Part shown: one piece after another, positions 34,849 through 44,083 of the stretch
Layout: each line of letters opens with the position of its first letter
Position numbering within the stretch: the stretch's first letter is position 1
Source: Streptomyces sp. NBC_01408
GTDB lineage: Bacteria; Actinomycetota; Actinomycetes; Streptomycetales; Streptomycetaceae
Reading direction: 5' to 3'
Assembly: GCF_026340255.1 (NCBI RefSeq)
Contig: NZ_JAPEPJ010000001.1
Span: forward strand, 1,178,001-1,242,000
Length of the DNA stretch: 64,000 nt
Made by a program: the position numbers and the translations under genes
Notes under the pieces: model-generated
What the model saw: only the letters and a program-made list of their open reading frames with translations
Databases searched by the model: none
What the model was told of the DNA's origin: nothing

Positions 34849-34998
34849 ATGCCCGATTCCCCCGTCCCCATCACCCCGGAACAGGAGCAGCAGCCCCGGC
34901 CGGAGCCGCTGCGCCTCCCGCTGCTCGCGGCCTGTGGCTGCGGCTCGGGCTGCGGCTGCGGCTGCCAGTCCGGTGCCCCCTGCCAGTGCGGCGGCTGA
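34849..34998 (+). CDS. 49-aa Cys-rich small protein downstream of phoU
   Basis: The ATG at 34849 follows a very strong RBS (GAGGAGGAA). The N-terminal 28 residues are Pro/Glu-rich; the C-terminus packs seven Cys among Gly, Ser and Gln (LAACGCGSGCGCGCQSGAPC, then Q-C-G-G). The density of Cys-X-Cys pairs suggests metal binding, like a metallothionein, or a scaffold for modification. I recall a similar small gene next to phoU in other streptomycetes. A longer reading from 34774 adds nothing convincing. Confidence 0.75.
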   Translation: MPDSPVPITPEQEQQPRPEPLRLPLLAACGCGSGCGCGCQSGAPCQCGG

Positions 34999-35056
34999 CC
35001 CCGCCCACCCCGGCTCGCACGCGCGCGGGGGCCCGATCCCGGGCCCGGAACGGCGA

Positions 35057-35097
35057 ACGGCCCCCTGCCGGCGGAGAATCCGCAGGCGGGGGGCCGT
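35057..35097. terminator. Bidirectional terminator between the Cys-rich gene and gpmA
   Basis: ACGGCCCCC (35057-35065) pairs with GGGGGCCGT (35089-35097), and an inner GCGGA/TCCGC stem (35071-35075, 35079-35083) tops the structure. A short T-run follows. Confidence 0.8.
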
Positions 35098-35111
35098 TTC
35101 GTGCGTGAGGG

Positions 35112-35873
35112 CTACTTCTTCTTGCCCTGGTTCTTGACGGCCTCGATGGCGGCCGCGGCCGCGTCCGGGTCGAGGTAGGTGCCGCCCGGCTTGAGGGGCT
35201 TGAACTCGGCGTCCAGCTCGTAGGCGAGCGGGATGCCGGTCGGGATGTTCAGGCCCGCGATGTCGGCGTCGGAGATGCCGTCCAGGTGCTTGACCAGGGC
35301 GCGCAGGGAGTTGCCGTGCGCGGCGACCAGGACGGTGTGGCCGTCGAGCAGGTCCGGCACGATCGCGTCGTACCAGTACGGCAGCATGCGGACGACGACG
35401 TCCTTGAGGCACTCCGTGCGCGGGCGCAGCTCCGGCGGGATCGACGCGTAGCGCGGGTCCTCGGACTGGGAGAACTCCGTGCCGTCCTCGAGGGCCGGCG
35501 GCGGGGTGTCGTACGAGCGGCGCCACAGCATGAACTGCTCCTCGCCGAACTCGGCGAGGGTCTGGGCCTTGTCCTTGCCCTGGAGGGCGCCGTAGTGGCG
35601 CTCGTTCAGGCGCCAGGAGCGGTGGACCGGGATCCAGTGACGGTCGGCGGCCTCGAGCGCCATCTGCGCGGTGCGGATCGCGCGCTTCTGGAGGGAGGTG
35701 TGCACGACGTCGGGGAGCAGGCCGGCGTCCTTGAGCAGCTCACCGCCGCGGACCGCCTCCTTCTCGCCCTTCTCGTTGAGATTGACGTCCACCCAGCCGG
35801 TGAACAGGTTCTTCGCGTTCCACTCGCTCTCGCCGTGGCGGAGGAGGATCAGCTTGTACGGTGCGTCGGCCAT
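35112..35873 (-). CDS. gpmA: 2,3-bisphosphoglycerate-dependent phosphoglycerate mutase
   Basis: 253 aa. It interconverts 3- and 2-phosphoglycerate in glycolysis through a phospho-His. The catalytic motif [20 protein letters not shown] has the acceptor His at about residue 12. The second His is in [21 protein letters not shown]. The substrate loop [25 protein letters not shown] and GIPLAYELD are intact. The C-terminal Lys tail (VKNQGKKK) is usual in Streptomyces. Its location beside phoU/phoR is conserved from mycobacteria. Confidence 0.96.
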   Translation of the reverse strand: MADAPYKLILLRHGESEWNAKNLFTGWVDVNLNEKGEKEAVRGGELLKDAGLLPDVVHTSLQKRAIRTAQMALEAADRHWIPVHRSWRLNERHYGALQGKDKAQTLAEFGEEQFMLWRRSYDTPPPALEDGTEFSQSEDPRYASIPPELRPRTECLKDVVVRMLPYWYDAIVPDLLDGHTVLVAAHGNSLRALVKHLDGISDADIAGLNIPTGIPLAYELDAEFKPLKPGGTYLDPDAAAAAIEAVKNQGKKK

Positions 35874-35941
35874 GCGTACGAGCCTAATGGACGGGCCGGG
35901 CCGCTCGCGCGCGGTCCGGGGGTCGTCGGAGGGGGACGCCG

Positions 35942-35960
35942 ATTGACGTCGGCCGTCAAT
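35942..35960. promoter_or_regulatory. Palindromic operator candidate before the MFS gene
   Basis: ATTGACG (35942-35948) and CGTCAAT (35954-35960) form a perfect 7-bp inverted repeat with a 5-bp spacer, in the gap between divergent gpmA and the MFS transporter. The layout suits a TetR/MarR/LysR-type dimer. No regulator gene is adjacent. Confidence 0.45.
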
Positions 35961-36036
35961 TCGCTGGCGCCGGGGAGGCGGTCGCTCGTAACGTGCGGAA
36001 AGCCGTTGAGACGCTTACACCGCCGGGGGATCCCTT

Positions 36037-37431
36037 ATGTCCGTTGCCAGTGCCAGACGGGCTGCCCGGGAGAGCGTGTCGGGTCTGCCGCGTGCGTTCT
36101 GGTGGTTGTGGGCGAGCACCCTCGTCAACCGGCTCGGGGCCTTCGTCGCCACATTCATGACCATGTACCTGACCCTCGACCGGGGCTATTCGGCCTCCTT
36201 CGCGGGACTTGTGGTCGCCCTGCACGGGCTCGGCGGTGTGGTCTCCTCGCTCGTCGCGGGGGTGATGACCGACCGGCTGGGGCGGCGGCCGACGATGCTG
36301 GCGGCGAACGTCTCGACGGCGTTCTCGGTGGCCCTGCTCGGCTTCATGGAGCATCCGGCGGCCATCGCCGCGGTGGCGCTGCTGGTCGGCATGACCTCGA
36401 ACGCGTCCCGGCCGGCGGTCTCGGCGATGATGGCGGACATCGTCCGCCCCGAGGACCGGGTACGGGCCTTCGCGCTCAACTACTGGGCCATCAACCTCGG
36501 CTTCGCGGTCTCCGCGACCGCGGCGGGGCTGATCGCGGAGTACAGCTACCTGGCCGGGTTCCTGGGCGAGGCCGTGCTGACGCTGGCCTGCGCGGTGCTG
36601 GTGTACGCCAAGCTGCCGGAGTCCCGGCCGGATGCGGGTGCCGCGGGCGCCGATGAGGTGGGTGCGGCGGGGGCCGGGGGGACTGGCGCCGGCAAGGCCG
36701 GCGCCGAGCCGGAGATCGGGATGGGGACCGTCCTGCGGGACGGGCGGTTCATGGGCGTGGTCGGGCTGTCCTTCCTGATCTCCCTGATCTTCACCCAGGG
36801 CTCGGTGGGCCTGCCCGTCGCGATGGGCGCGGCCGGGTTCTCGCCCGCGGACTACGGGCTGGTCGCCGCCGTGAACGGCCTGCTGATCGTGCTGCTCCAG
36901 CTGCCGGTCACGCGGTTCATCGAGCACCGCGACCCGCAGAAGCTGCTGGTGGCCTCGGCGCTGCTGGCGGGGTACGGGTTCGCGCTGACGGCCTTCGCCG
37001 GGCCGCTGTGGGCGTACGCGCTGACGGTGGCCGTGTGGACGCTGGCCGAGATCGTGAACTCCCCGACCCAGATGGGCCTCGTCGTGCGGCTCTCGCCCCT
37101 GCACGGCCGCGGGCGCTACCAGGGGATGTACAACATGTCCTGGGCCGTGGCCGCGCTCATCGCGCCGCTGATGGCCGGTTTCATGATCGACCGGTACGGG
37201 GCGGGCTGGCTGTGGGCCGCCACGGGCGTGCTGGGCACGGTGGCGGGTACGGGCTACTGGCTGCTGATGCGGAGGCTCCCCGGGGGTGACGCGGGTTCGG
37301 GGGGCGGCGTCGGAGCCGGTACGGCGGGCGGGGCCGGTACGGCGGGCGGGGCCGGTACGGCGGGCGGGGCCGGCACGGCAGACGGGGCTGCGGAGACGGC
37401 GAAGCCGGTGGCGGCGGCCGGCGTGGCGTAG
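36037..37431 (+). CDS. Major facilitator superfamily exporter
   Basis: 464 aa with twelve predicted spans. The loop 2-3 signature G-x-x-x-D-R-x-G-R-R is present as GVMTDRLGRRPTMLAAN (about residues 69-85), and the start FWWLWASTLVNRLGAFVATFMTMYLTL is typical of drug-exporter-like MFS proteins. The central cytosolic loop is Gly/Ala-rich. The C-terminal tail is an expanded A-G-T-A-G-G repeat encoded by four 18-bp units. The substrate is unknown. A palindromic operator candidate precedes it. Confidence 0.87.
   Translation: MSVASARRAARESVSGLPRAFWWLWASTLVNRLGAFVATFMTMYLTLDRGYSASFAGLVVALHGLGGVVSSLVAGVMTDRLGRRPTMLAANVSTAFSVALLGFMEHPAAIAAVALLVGMTSNASRPAVSAMMADIVRPEDRVRAFALNYWAINLGFAVSATAAGLIAEYSYLAGFLGEAVLTLACAVLVYAKLPESRPDAGAAGADEVGAAGAGGTGAGKAGAEPEIGMGTVLRDGRFMGVVGLSFLISLIFTQGSVGLPVAMGAAGFSPADYGLVAAVNGLLIVLLQLPVTRFIEHRDPQKLLVASALLAGYGFALTAFAGPLWAYALTVAVWTLAEIVNSPTQMGLVVRLSPLHGRGRYQGMYNMSWAVAALIAPLMAGFMIDRYGAGWLWAATGVLGTVAGTGYWLLMRRLPGGDAGSGGGVGAGTAGGAGTAGGAGTAGGAGTADGAAETAKPVAAAGVA
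37315..37386 (+). repeat. Four 18-bp tandem repeats in the MFS gene tail
   Basis: GCCGGTACGGCGGGCGGG is repeated three times exactly and a fourth time with three changes. It encodes an in-frame A-G-T-A-G-G repeat. The copy number is likely to vary between strains by slippage. Confidence 0.9.
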
Positions 37432-37446
37432 CCACCGGGCTCTGCC

Positions 37447-37487
37447 CGGACCCGCGCCTCAAACGCCGGCGGGGCTGGATTCGGCCG
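37447..37487 (-). repeat. Copy of the dispersed palindromic repeat
   Basis: The core CTCAAACGCCGGCGGGGCTG, inverted relative to 949-997, lies between the convergent MFS and YbjN genes. Confidence 0.8.
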
Positions 37488-37530
37488 GACCTGCGCCTCG
37501 CTGCGCCGGCTCTGCCCGGCCCCGCCGGCG

Positions 37531-38016
37531 CTACGAAGGCTGTGTCAGGTGCTTGAAGGCGTCCAGGTTGTAGGTCGGTTCGCCGCGCGAGACGCGCCAT
37601 TCGTACTCGCGGCGGATCGCGCTCGCGAAGCCCAGCTCCAGGAGGGTGTTGAAGGCGCCGTCCGCCGCTTCCAGGACCGTGCCGAGCACCCGGTCCAGTT
37701 CCTCCGGGTTCACCACCGACAGGGGGAGGCGGGCCGTCAGGTAGACGTCGCCGAGGCGGTCCACGGCGTAGCTCACCCCGTACAGCTTGAGGTTGCGCTC
37801 CAGGAGCCAGCGGTGGACGCCCGCCTCGTTCTCGTCGGGGTGGCGGATCACGAAGGCGTTGACCGACAGCGAGTGCCGGCCGACCCGGAGGGAGCAGGTG
37901 GTGGACAGCTTGCGGGTGCCGGGGAGCTGGACGACGTACGAGCCCGGCTCGGGGCTCTCCCAGCTCAGCTCGGCGCCGGTCAGCGTCGCTTCGATGATCT
38001 CGGCGGTGTCAGCCAT
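37531..38016 (-). CDS. YbjN-domain protein
   Basis: 161 aa from the ATG at 38016, overlapping the mshA stop codon by 8 bp; an upstream ATG at 38046 is less likely. The YbjN fold (type III secretion chaperone-like) is visible in [37 protein letters not shown] and [37 protein letters not shown]. Family members are regulatory or chaperone-like with no settled activity. The mshA-ybjN pairing is conserved in actinobacteria (Rv0486-Rv0487), so a link to mycothiol synthesis or mshA expression is possible. Confidence 0.88.
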   Translation of the reverse strand: MADTAEIIEATLTGAELSWESPEPGSYVVQLPGTRKLSTTCSLRVGRHSLSVNAFVIRHPDENEAGVHRWLLERNLKLYGVSYAVDRLGDVYLTARLPLSVVNPEELDRVLGTVLEAADGAFNTLLELGFASAIRREYEWRVSRGEPTYNLDAFKHLTQPS

Positions 38017-39391
38017 GGTGGGAGCGTACGCGACGGCGATGATCATGCATGGCCGCGGTGTACACGTCGGCCGTGCCGCTCGCGGCCGTGTCCCAGCCGA
38101 AGAACTGCGCGTGCCGCGCGGCCGCGCCGCCCATCCGCTCCGCGAGCCCGGGCTCGTCCACGAAGCGCCGTAGCTGCCGGGCGTAGTCCACCGGGTCGTG
38201 GCCGGGTACGAGGATCCCCGTGACCCCGTCGTCGACGGCGACCGGCAGCCCGCCGACCTCGGCCGCGAGCACCGGCGTACCGGCGGCCTGGGCCTCGATC
38301 GCCACGAGCCCGAAGGACTCGCTGTACGAGGGCATGACCAGCACCGAGGCCGCCCGGAACCAGTCGGCGAGCCGGTCCTGGCCCACCGGCGGGTGGAAGT
38401 GCACGAGGTCGGCGATGCCCAGCTTCGCGGCGAGCTTCTGCAGGCCCTCCGGCTTGGCCAGGCCGCTGCCGCTGGGGCCGCCGACGACGGGTACGAAGAG
38501 CCGCGCGCGCAGCGACGGGTCCCGGTCGACCAGCTCGGCGACCGCGCGCAGCAGGATGTCGGGCGCCTTGAGCGGCTGGATCCGGCCCGCGAAGAGCGGG
38601 ATCACGGCGTCCTGCGGCAGTCCGAGGCGGGCGCGGGCGGCGGCCCGGCCGTCGCCGACCGTGAAGCGGTCGAGGTTCACGCCGGGGTGGACGACGGCCA
38701 CCTTGCCCGGGTCGGCCTCGTAGTAGCGGACGAGTTCGTCGGCTTCCTCGGCGGTGTTCGCGATGAGCCGGTCCGCGGCGGCCACGATCTGGGTCTCGCC
38801 GATGACGCGGGCGGCGGGCTCGGGGGTGTCCCCCTCGGCCAGCGCCGCGTTCTTGACCTTGGCCATGGTGTGCATGGCGTGTACGAGCGGGACGCCCCAG
38901 CGCTCGGCGGCGAGCCAGCCGACGTGGCCGGACAGCCAGTAGTGGGAGTGGACGAGGTCGTAGTAGCCGGGGCGGTGGCCCGCCCAGGCCTGCATCACGC
39001 CGTGGGTGAAGGCGCACAGCTGGGCGGGCAGCTCCTCCTTGGCGAGGCCTTCGTACGGGCCCGCGTCCACGTGCCGTACGAGGACCCCGGGGGCCAGCTC
39101 GACCACGGGCGCGAGGCCGCCCGCGGTGGCCCGGGTGAAGATCTCGACCTCGATGTTGATCGCGGCGAGGCGTTTGGCCAGCTCGACGATGTACACGTTC
39201 ATCCCGCCGGCGTCGCCGGTGCCGGGCTGGTGCAGCGGCGAGGTGTGCACGCTGAGCATGGCGACGCGGCGCGGCTTGCGGTGGTGGCCGACGGCCGGGA
39301 GGCGCAGCCGCGGCGGGTCGTGGCGGGTGCCGCGCGCGGAGGCGATCCGGCCGCTGATGCTGCCGCCGAGGCGGGACACGTACTGACTCAA
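38009..39391 (-). CDS. mshA: D-inositol-3-phosphate glycosyltransferase MshA
   Basis: About 460 aa from a TTG at 39391 with AGAGGA 10 nt upstream; GTG 39379 is the alternative. MshA joins UDP-GlcNAc and inositol 3-phosphate, the first step of mycothiol synthesis. The GT-B/GT4 fold starts at [26 protein letters not shown] (inositol-phosphate and dimer residues), with [16 protein letters not shown], and the C-terminal donor site [14 protein letters not shown] and [21 protein letters not shown] (E-x7-E). It is translationally coupled to ybjN. Confidence 0.95.
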   Translation of the reverse strand: MSQYVSRLGGSISGRIASARGTRHDPPRLRLPAVGHHRKPRRVAMLSVHTSPLHQPGTGDAGGMNVYIVELAKRLAAINIEVEIFTRATAGGLAPVVELAPGVLVRHVDAGPYEGLAKEELPAQLCAFTHGVMQAWAGHRPGYYDLVHSHYWLSGHVGWLAAERWGVPLVHAMHTMAKVKNAALAEGDTPEPAARVIGETQIVAAADRLIANTAEEADELVRYYEADPGKVAVVHPGVNLDRFTVGDGRAAARARLGLPQDAVIPLFAGRIQPLKAPDILLRAVAELVDRDPSLRARLFVPVVGGPSGSGLAKPEGLQKLAAKLGIADLVHFHPPVGQDRLADWFRAASVLVMPSYSESFGLVAIEAQAAGTPVLAAEVGGLPVAVDDGVTGILVPGHDPVDYARQLRRFVDEPGLAERMGGAAARHAQFFGWDTAASGTADVYTAAMHDHRRRVRSHHG

Positions 39392-39590
39392 GGGGAGCAG
39401 TCCTCTCGCTCGGGCGGCATGACACGAAGAGCGCGGTCGACGCGCTTTCAAGCAGTGCAACCCGGATGGCCGTGCCCCGCATTCCGTGGGGCGCTGACTT
39501 TTCCTCGGGTTGCCGGGTTTTCCTCCAGCATGCGCGCTCCGCCAGGGGGTGTCCGGCGGATCAGGGTCAGACAGCCCCTAGTCTCGCCTC

Positions 39591-40412
39591 ATGTCCTCGC
39601 GCAGTACCCCGCCGCCCCCGAGCCGCCCCGGCCGCCCCGTGGGGACGGTGACCCGCGGTACGACGAACCCGAACCGCTTGCGCCGGATGGACCGCTGGAT
39701 CGCGGCCACGCACGGGGCCGCGCTGCGCCGCGCGGACGCGCCGGTCGCGGTGGACCTGGGGTACGGGGCCGCGCCCTGGACCGCGGTGGAGCTGCTGGCG
39801 CGGCTGCGGGAGGCGGCTCCGCGGGTGTGGGTGGTCGGCATCGAGATCGAACCTGCGCGGGTCGCGGGTGCGAAGCCGTACGAGAGGGAGGGGCTGAGCT
39901 TCCGGCACGGCGGCTTCGAGGTGCCCCTGGACGGCGGCGCACGCCCGATGCTGATCCGCGCGGCGAACGTACTGCGCCAGTACGACGAGGAGCAGGTCGC
40001 CGAGGTGTGGGGGCGGCTGTGCGCGCGACTGGCCCCGGGCGGGCTGCTGGTGGAGGGGACCTGCGACGAGATCGGGCGGCGGCACGTGTGGGTCGCGCTG
40101 GGGCCGGAGGGGGCGCGCACGGTGACGTTCGCAACGCGGCTGGGCTCCCTGGAGCGCCCCTCGGACCTGGCTGAGCGGCTGCCGAAGGCGCTGATCCACC
40201 GGAACGTGCCGGGCGAGCCGGTGCACGCGTTCCTGCGCGACTTCGACCGGGCCTGGGCGGCGGCGGCTCCGTACGCCTCCTACGGGGCGCGGCAGCGCTG
40301 GATCCGGACGGCGCGGGCGCTCTCCGACGACTGGCCGCTGGCGGACGGGCCTGCGCGGTGGCGGCAGGGGGAACTGACGGTGCGCTGGGAGGCGTTGCGC
40401 CCGTCGGGGTGA
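39591..40412 (+). CDS. Class I SAM-dependent methyltransferase
   Basis: 273 aa. Rossmann motifs: VAVDLGYGAAPWTAVELL (motif I, about residues 52-69), WVVGIEIEPARVAGA (acidic loop II), and IRAANVLRQYDEEQVAEVWGRLCARLAPGGLLVEGTCDE (motifs IV-VI). The D-L-G-Y-G-x-x-P motif and the remaining sequence are recognisable among actinobacterial proteins of unknown substrate. The ATG follows TAGTCT by 6 nt, so it is probably leaderless. It is divergent from mshA. The substrate cannot be inferred. Confidence 0.82.
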   Translation: MSSRSTPPPPSRPGRPVGTVTRGTTNPNRLRRMDRWIAATHGAALRRADAPVAVDLGYGAAPWTAVELLARLREAAPRVWVVGIEIEPARVAGAKPYEREGLSFRHGGFEVPLDGGARPMLIRAANVLRQYDEEQVAEVWGRLCARLAPGGLLVEGTCDEIGRRHVWVALGPEGARTVTFATRLGSLERPSDLAERLPKALIHRNVPGEPVHAFLRDFDRAWAAAAPYASYGARQRWIRTARALSDDWPLADGPARWRQGELTVRWEALRPSG

Positions 40413-40693
40413 AGGTGGCCTGCGGGGGAACCGGAGTTGGGGCCGGCCCGTTGAGTCGTCAGGGATGGGCGTGACGGGGGTGTGACGGGGGCGTGTGCGG
40501 GGGCTCGGAGGTGGCTCGGACGGGGGTTCCGACGGAGCTCCGACGGAGCTCCGATGGGGCGGACAAGATCGGCACGCCATCCACAAGGGTGTCGGAATTC
40601 ATCGACTCGTGGCACCATCCCGAAGGCAGTGACAAGTTACTGATGAATAGTCAGATCTCACGAACGGTCTGACTCCTGGTGCCTGGGGGAACC

Positions 40694-41788
40694 ATGCGGA
40701 CCGTAAGGCGGCGGCGCGGCGCGAGCGCCTTCACACTGGTGTGCGCGTTGGCGGTACTGACGGCTCCGGGCCTCGCGGCGGGTACCTCGTACGCGGCTCC
40801 CGCTCCGGCGCCCGAGCCGGGGCCGACACCGGCACCAGCACCGGCTCCGGGCACCAAGTCCCTGGAGCAGGTCCGCAAGGAGATAGACGGCCTGTACCGG
40901 CAGGCGGGCACGGCCACCGATGCCTACAACCTGGCCGCGAGCGAGGCCAAGGCACAGTCCGACAAGATCGTCGAGATCGCCAAGCTGGTCGTCGCCGGCC
41001 AGGAGCGGATCGCCACCCTGAAGAACCGTGCGGGCGCCGCCGCCCGCGCCCAGTACCGCGCCGGCGGGCTGCCGCCGGGCGCGAAGCTGGCGCTGAGCGA
41101 GAGCCCGGGCAAATACCTCGACGGGGCCGACCGGCTGCGCCGGGGCGAGAAGGCCGCCTCGGACATGCTCTCCGAACTGGACCGCACCCAGGCCGACTTG
41201 GAACAGTACGCGCGGGACGCGAGCACCCAGTGGCAGAAGCTCGAGGCCAACCGGATCAAGCAGGAGGACTCGAAGAAGGAGATCGAGGCCAAGATCAAGG
41301 CGGCCGAGGAGCTGGAGAACAAGCTGGAGGCCGAGGAGAAGGCCCGGCTGATCCAGCTGGAGCAGGACGCCCAGTACAAGGCGCAGACGGCGTGGCTGTC
41401 GACGGGCGCGATGAAGGACGTCAACGGCCTGGCGACGGACGCCGGGAAGACGGCCGTCCAGTACGCCACCGCGCAGATCGGCAAGCCGTACGTCTGGGGC
41501 GCCGAGGGCCCCGGCTCGTTCGACTGCTCCGGTCTGACCTCCCAGGCCTGGCGGGCGGCGGGCAAGGGCATCCCGCGCACCTCTCAGGAGCAGCTGCGGC
41601 TGCTGCCGAAGGTCGCGCTGAAGGACATGCGTCCGGGCGACCTGATCATCTACTTCGACGACGCGAGCCATGTCGGGATGTACGTCGGTGACGGCGCGAT
41701 GGTCCACGCCCCGCGCCCGGGCCGCAACGTGACGATGGCGGGCGCGGGCTCCATGCCGATCAAGGCCGTCGTCCGCCCGGACGCGTAG
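40694..41788 (+). CDS. Secreted NlpC/P60 peptidoglycan hydrolase with coiled coil
   Basis: 364 aa from the ATG at 40694 (RBS GGGGGAA). A signal peptide (RRRRGASAFTLVCALAVLTAPGLAAG) is followed by a Pro-rich linker. A long coiled coil (about residues 55-235; KSLEQVRKEIDGLYRQAG...EEIEAKIKAAEELENKLEAEEKARL) follows. The catalytic domain is at residues about 255-364: FDCSGLTSQAWRAAG (Cys nucleophile), HVGMYVGDG (His) and MVHAPRPG. It resembles RipA/CwlO-type D,L-endopeptidases, whose coiled coil gates activity, so a division or sporulation role is likely. Confidence 0.92.
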   Translation: MRTVRRRRGASAFTLVCALAVLTAPGLAAGTSYAAPAPAPEPGPTPAPAPAPGTKSLEQVRKEIDGLYRQAGTATDAYNLAASEAKAQSDKIVEIAKLVVAGQERIATLKNRAGAAARAQYRAGGLPPGAKLALSESPGKYLDGADRLRRGEKAASDMLSELDRTQADLEQYARDASTQWQKLEANRIKQEDSKKEIEAKIKAAEELENKLEAEEKARLIQLEQDAQYKAQTAWLSTGAMKDVNGLATDAGKTAVQYATAQIGKPYVWGAEGPGSFDCSGLTSQAWRAAGKGIPRTSQEQLRLLPKVALKDMRPGDLIIYFDDASHVGMYVGDGAMVHAPRPGRNVTMAGAGSMPIKAVVRPDA

Positions 41789-42229
41789 CCCTCGGGGTCG
41801 GGGGCCGGGCGGGTCTGCGCGGCCTTGTGCCGCCGGGGCCGGGCTTGGCTGCCCCGCCCGGCCAGCTGTGCCTGAGCCCCGTTCTTTGAGCTGCGTATGG
41901 CGAAGCCGGCAGGCGGGCTCGGCACTGGCACGGCATCGGCTCGGCCCTTGCCGCAGGGCTCGGGCCTGGTGGCCCGGCGGCCGAATGGCCCTTCGCCGCC
42001 CCCGCGGGATCGGGTGCGGAGGCAACCAAGTGGGCGGCGGCGACGTCTCGCCAGGCGGGACGAACCGCTCCCCGCCGTGACGTTGGTCATCCAGTGAGGC
42101 CGATTTTCCCCCGCGATGTCGGCATATGCCGGAGGGCCCCGCCAAGAACGGCATTCCGCTCCCCCGGCCGGGACCGCTAGGGTCTGCCGGACGAGCGCAC
42201 CCTCGGGGGGAGGGAAGGAACCGGAGACG
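41789..42229. other. 440-bp intergenic region
   Basis: No gene is convincing in either strand; open frames here have Pro/Arg-rich noise composition. The last 100 bp before the phosphatase gene presumably hold its promoter (GCTAGGGT near 42177 is a possible -10). I see no repeat shared with other gaps. Confidence 0.4.
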
Positions 42230-43558
42230 ATGCCCGCACCCGTACCGCGGCAAAGGGAGACCCCCGCCACGGAGAGCGCTCAGGCCGTTCTGCAGACGGC
42301 CGCCGAACAGCTCGCCGCCGCGCCGACGACCCCGCACGCGACCCCGCCCGCGACCCTGCCGACGACCGCCCACCCCACCCCGCTGACCCTGCTGGTCATC
42401 GAGGACGACCCGGCCGGCGGTCTCACCGTCCCCGAGATCCTCGACGCCGACGGCCACCGCATCCGGCTCCGCACCGCCCGCAACCTCACCGAGGCCGCGC
42501 GGCTGCTCACGCCCGACGTGCACTGCATCCTGCTGGACCTGTCGCTCCCGGACGCGGGCCCCCGCACGGCGGGCACCGCCGTCGACCAGCTGTCCGCCCT
42601 CCGCCAGGTCCTGCGCATCGCCCCCCGCCACGCCGTCCTCGTCCTCGCCGGCGAGGCCGATGCCGAGCGCGCCGCCGAGGCCGTCCGGGTCGGCGCCCAG
42701 GACTTCCTCTTCCGGGACGAGCTGGACGGCCGGCTGCTGAGCCGCACGATCCGCTACGCGGTGGAGAGAAAACGGGCCGACATCGCCCAGTACAAACTTG
42801 CAGAATCGAAACTGCGCGCCCAGGAGAACGCCCGCCTGGAACGCGGCCTGCTCCCCACCCCCCTCCTCGAGGGCTCCGACCTCCGCTTCGCCGCGCGCTA
42901 CCGCCCCGGCCGCAGCCGGGCCCTGCTCGGCGGCGACTTCTACGACACCGTCCGCACCCCCGACGGCACCGTCCACGCCATGATCGGCGACGTCTGCGGC
43001 CACGGCCCCGACGAAGCGGCCCTCGGGGTCGAGCTCCGCATCGCCTGGCGCGCGCTGACGCTGGCCGGGCTGTGCGGGGACGATCTGCTGTCCACCCTCC
43101 AGGAGGTCCTGGAGGTGGAGCGGCCCTGCGACGAGATCTTCGCGACGCTGTGCACGGTGGACATCGCCCCGGACGGCCGCCGCGCCGGGCTGTGCCTGGC
43201 CGGCCATCCGGCCCCGCTGATCTCCCGGCCGGGCCGCCCCGCGCGCCTGCTCCCGTACGAGAACAGCGGCCCGGCGCTCGGACTGCTGCCCAAGGCCCGC
43301 TGGCCGCGCCGCCAGGTCGAGCTCGGCGGCACCTGGAGCCTGATGCTCTACACCGACGGCCTGATCGAGGGCCGGATCGGCGAGGGCAAGGAGCGTCTCG
43401 GCCAGGACGGCATGGTCGAGATGATCAACCGCCACCTGGACCGCGGCCTGAGCGGGGAGGGCCTGCTGGAGGCCTCGGTGACCGAGGCCCGCCGCCTCAA
43501 CGGCGGCGAGCTCACCGACGACGTGGCCGTGGTCCTGCTCTCCCGCGCCGAAGGCTGA
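42230..43558 (+). CDS. Receiver-linked PP2C (SpoIIE/RsbU-type) phosphatase
   Basis: 442 aa from the ATG at 42230 (GGAGGGAAGGAA upstream). Residues about 50-185 are a response-regulator receiver (LLVIEDDPAGG, phospho-acceptor in CILLDLSLPDAG, AVRVGAQDFLFRDE). A signalling helix (ERKRADIAQYKLAESKLRAQENARLERGLLP) joins it to the PPM phosphatase, residues 215-442: GGDFYDTVRTPDG, MIGDVCGHGPDEAAL, LYTDGLIEGR and LTDDVAVVLLSR supply the metal-binding Asp residues. Such proteins dephosphorylate anti-anti-sigma factors. The cognate kinase and target are not adjacent. Confidence 0.92.
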   Translation: MPAPVPRQRETPATESAQAVLQTAAEQLAAAPTTPHATPPATLPTTAHPTPLTLLVIEDDPAGGLTVPEILDADGHRIRLRTARNLTEAARLLTPDVHCILLDLSLPDAGPRTAGTAVDQLSALRQVLRIAPRHAVLVLAGEADAERAAEAVRVGAQDFLFRDELDGRLLSRTIRYAVERKRADIAQYKLAESKLRAQENARLERGLLPTPLLEGSDLRFAARYRPGRSRALLGGDFYDTVRTPDGTVHAMIGDVCGHGPDEAALGVELRIAWRALTLAGLCGDDLLSTLQEVLEVERPCDEIFATLCTVDIAPDGRRAGLCLAGHPAPLISRPGRPARLLPYENSGPALGLLPKARWPRRQVELGGTWSLMLYTDGLIEGRIGEGKERLGQDGMVEMINRHLDRGLSGEGLLEASVTEARRLNGGELTDDVAVVLLSRAEG

Positions 43559-43614
43559 GCGGACAGCCGGCGGCCAGCGGCCGGCCAGCGGGGGGGGACG
43601 GCCGGCCGAGGGGG

Positions 43615-43956
43615 CTACCGTCCGCCGTTGTAGGGCCCGTACGGCCCGTCGCTGCTGCTGCCACCGCGGCGCTTGCCGCCGCCCGAGGCCTGCTTGAGGG
43701 CCGGGCGGACGTCGACGAAGAACACGATGGTCGCGACCAGGCCGGCGATCGTCAGGAACAGCATCTGCGGCAGGAAGAAGTCCACGAGGACGGTGATGCC
43801 GAGGAGCACCAGCCAGAAGGTCTTGGTCTTCTTGTCGGCAGCCCGGTACGCGTCCTCACGGGCCACCAGGGCCATGACGAAAGCCACCACCGCGAGCACC
43901 AGCATGGCGAGCCCGAACAACGGGACCACCCCTCGATCGAACCCTTCCATCAACAT
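43615..43956 (-). CDS. DUF2516 membrane protein
   Basis: 113 aa from the ATG at 43956. There are three membrane spans (VPLFGLAMLVLAVVAFVMALV, TFWLVLLGITVLVDFFL, MLFLTIAGLVATIVFFVDV) and a Gly/Lys/Ser-rich cytosolic tail. It matches the DUF2516 family, of unknown function. Its place downstream of an HbhA-like gene and an XRE regulator is the same as Rv0476 after Rv0475/Rv0474 in M. tuberculosis, which strengthens the call and suggests an envelope-related role. Confidence 0.85.
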   Translation of the reverse strand: MLMEGFDRGVVPLFGLAMLVLAVVAFVMALVAREDAYRAADKKTKTFWLVLLGITVLVDFFLPQMLFLTIAGLVATIVFFVDVRPALKQASGGGKRRGGSSSDGPYGPYNGGR

Positions 43957-44083
43957 CGCTTCGACCGCCTTCCACGCCCTGCGCCTGATGCCGTCCCACT
44001 CCACGCTACCGGCACGGGCACCTTCACGAACCACAACGGGCCGGACACCTTCCAGGTGCCCGGCCCGCCGTACGTCTTGCGGT

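Noticed and set aside
36037..37600. CRISPR array in the repeated 18-bp units near 37315
   Set aside because: The units are contiguous, without spacers, and lie in frame inside the MFS coding sequence; no cas genes are present.
40440..40693. c-di-AMP (ydaO) riboswitch before the NlpC/P60 gene
   Set aside because: Such switches precede many Streptomyces cell-wall hydrolases, but I could not find the conserved core segments here; only short G-rich repeats are present.
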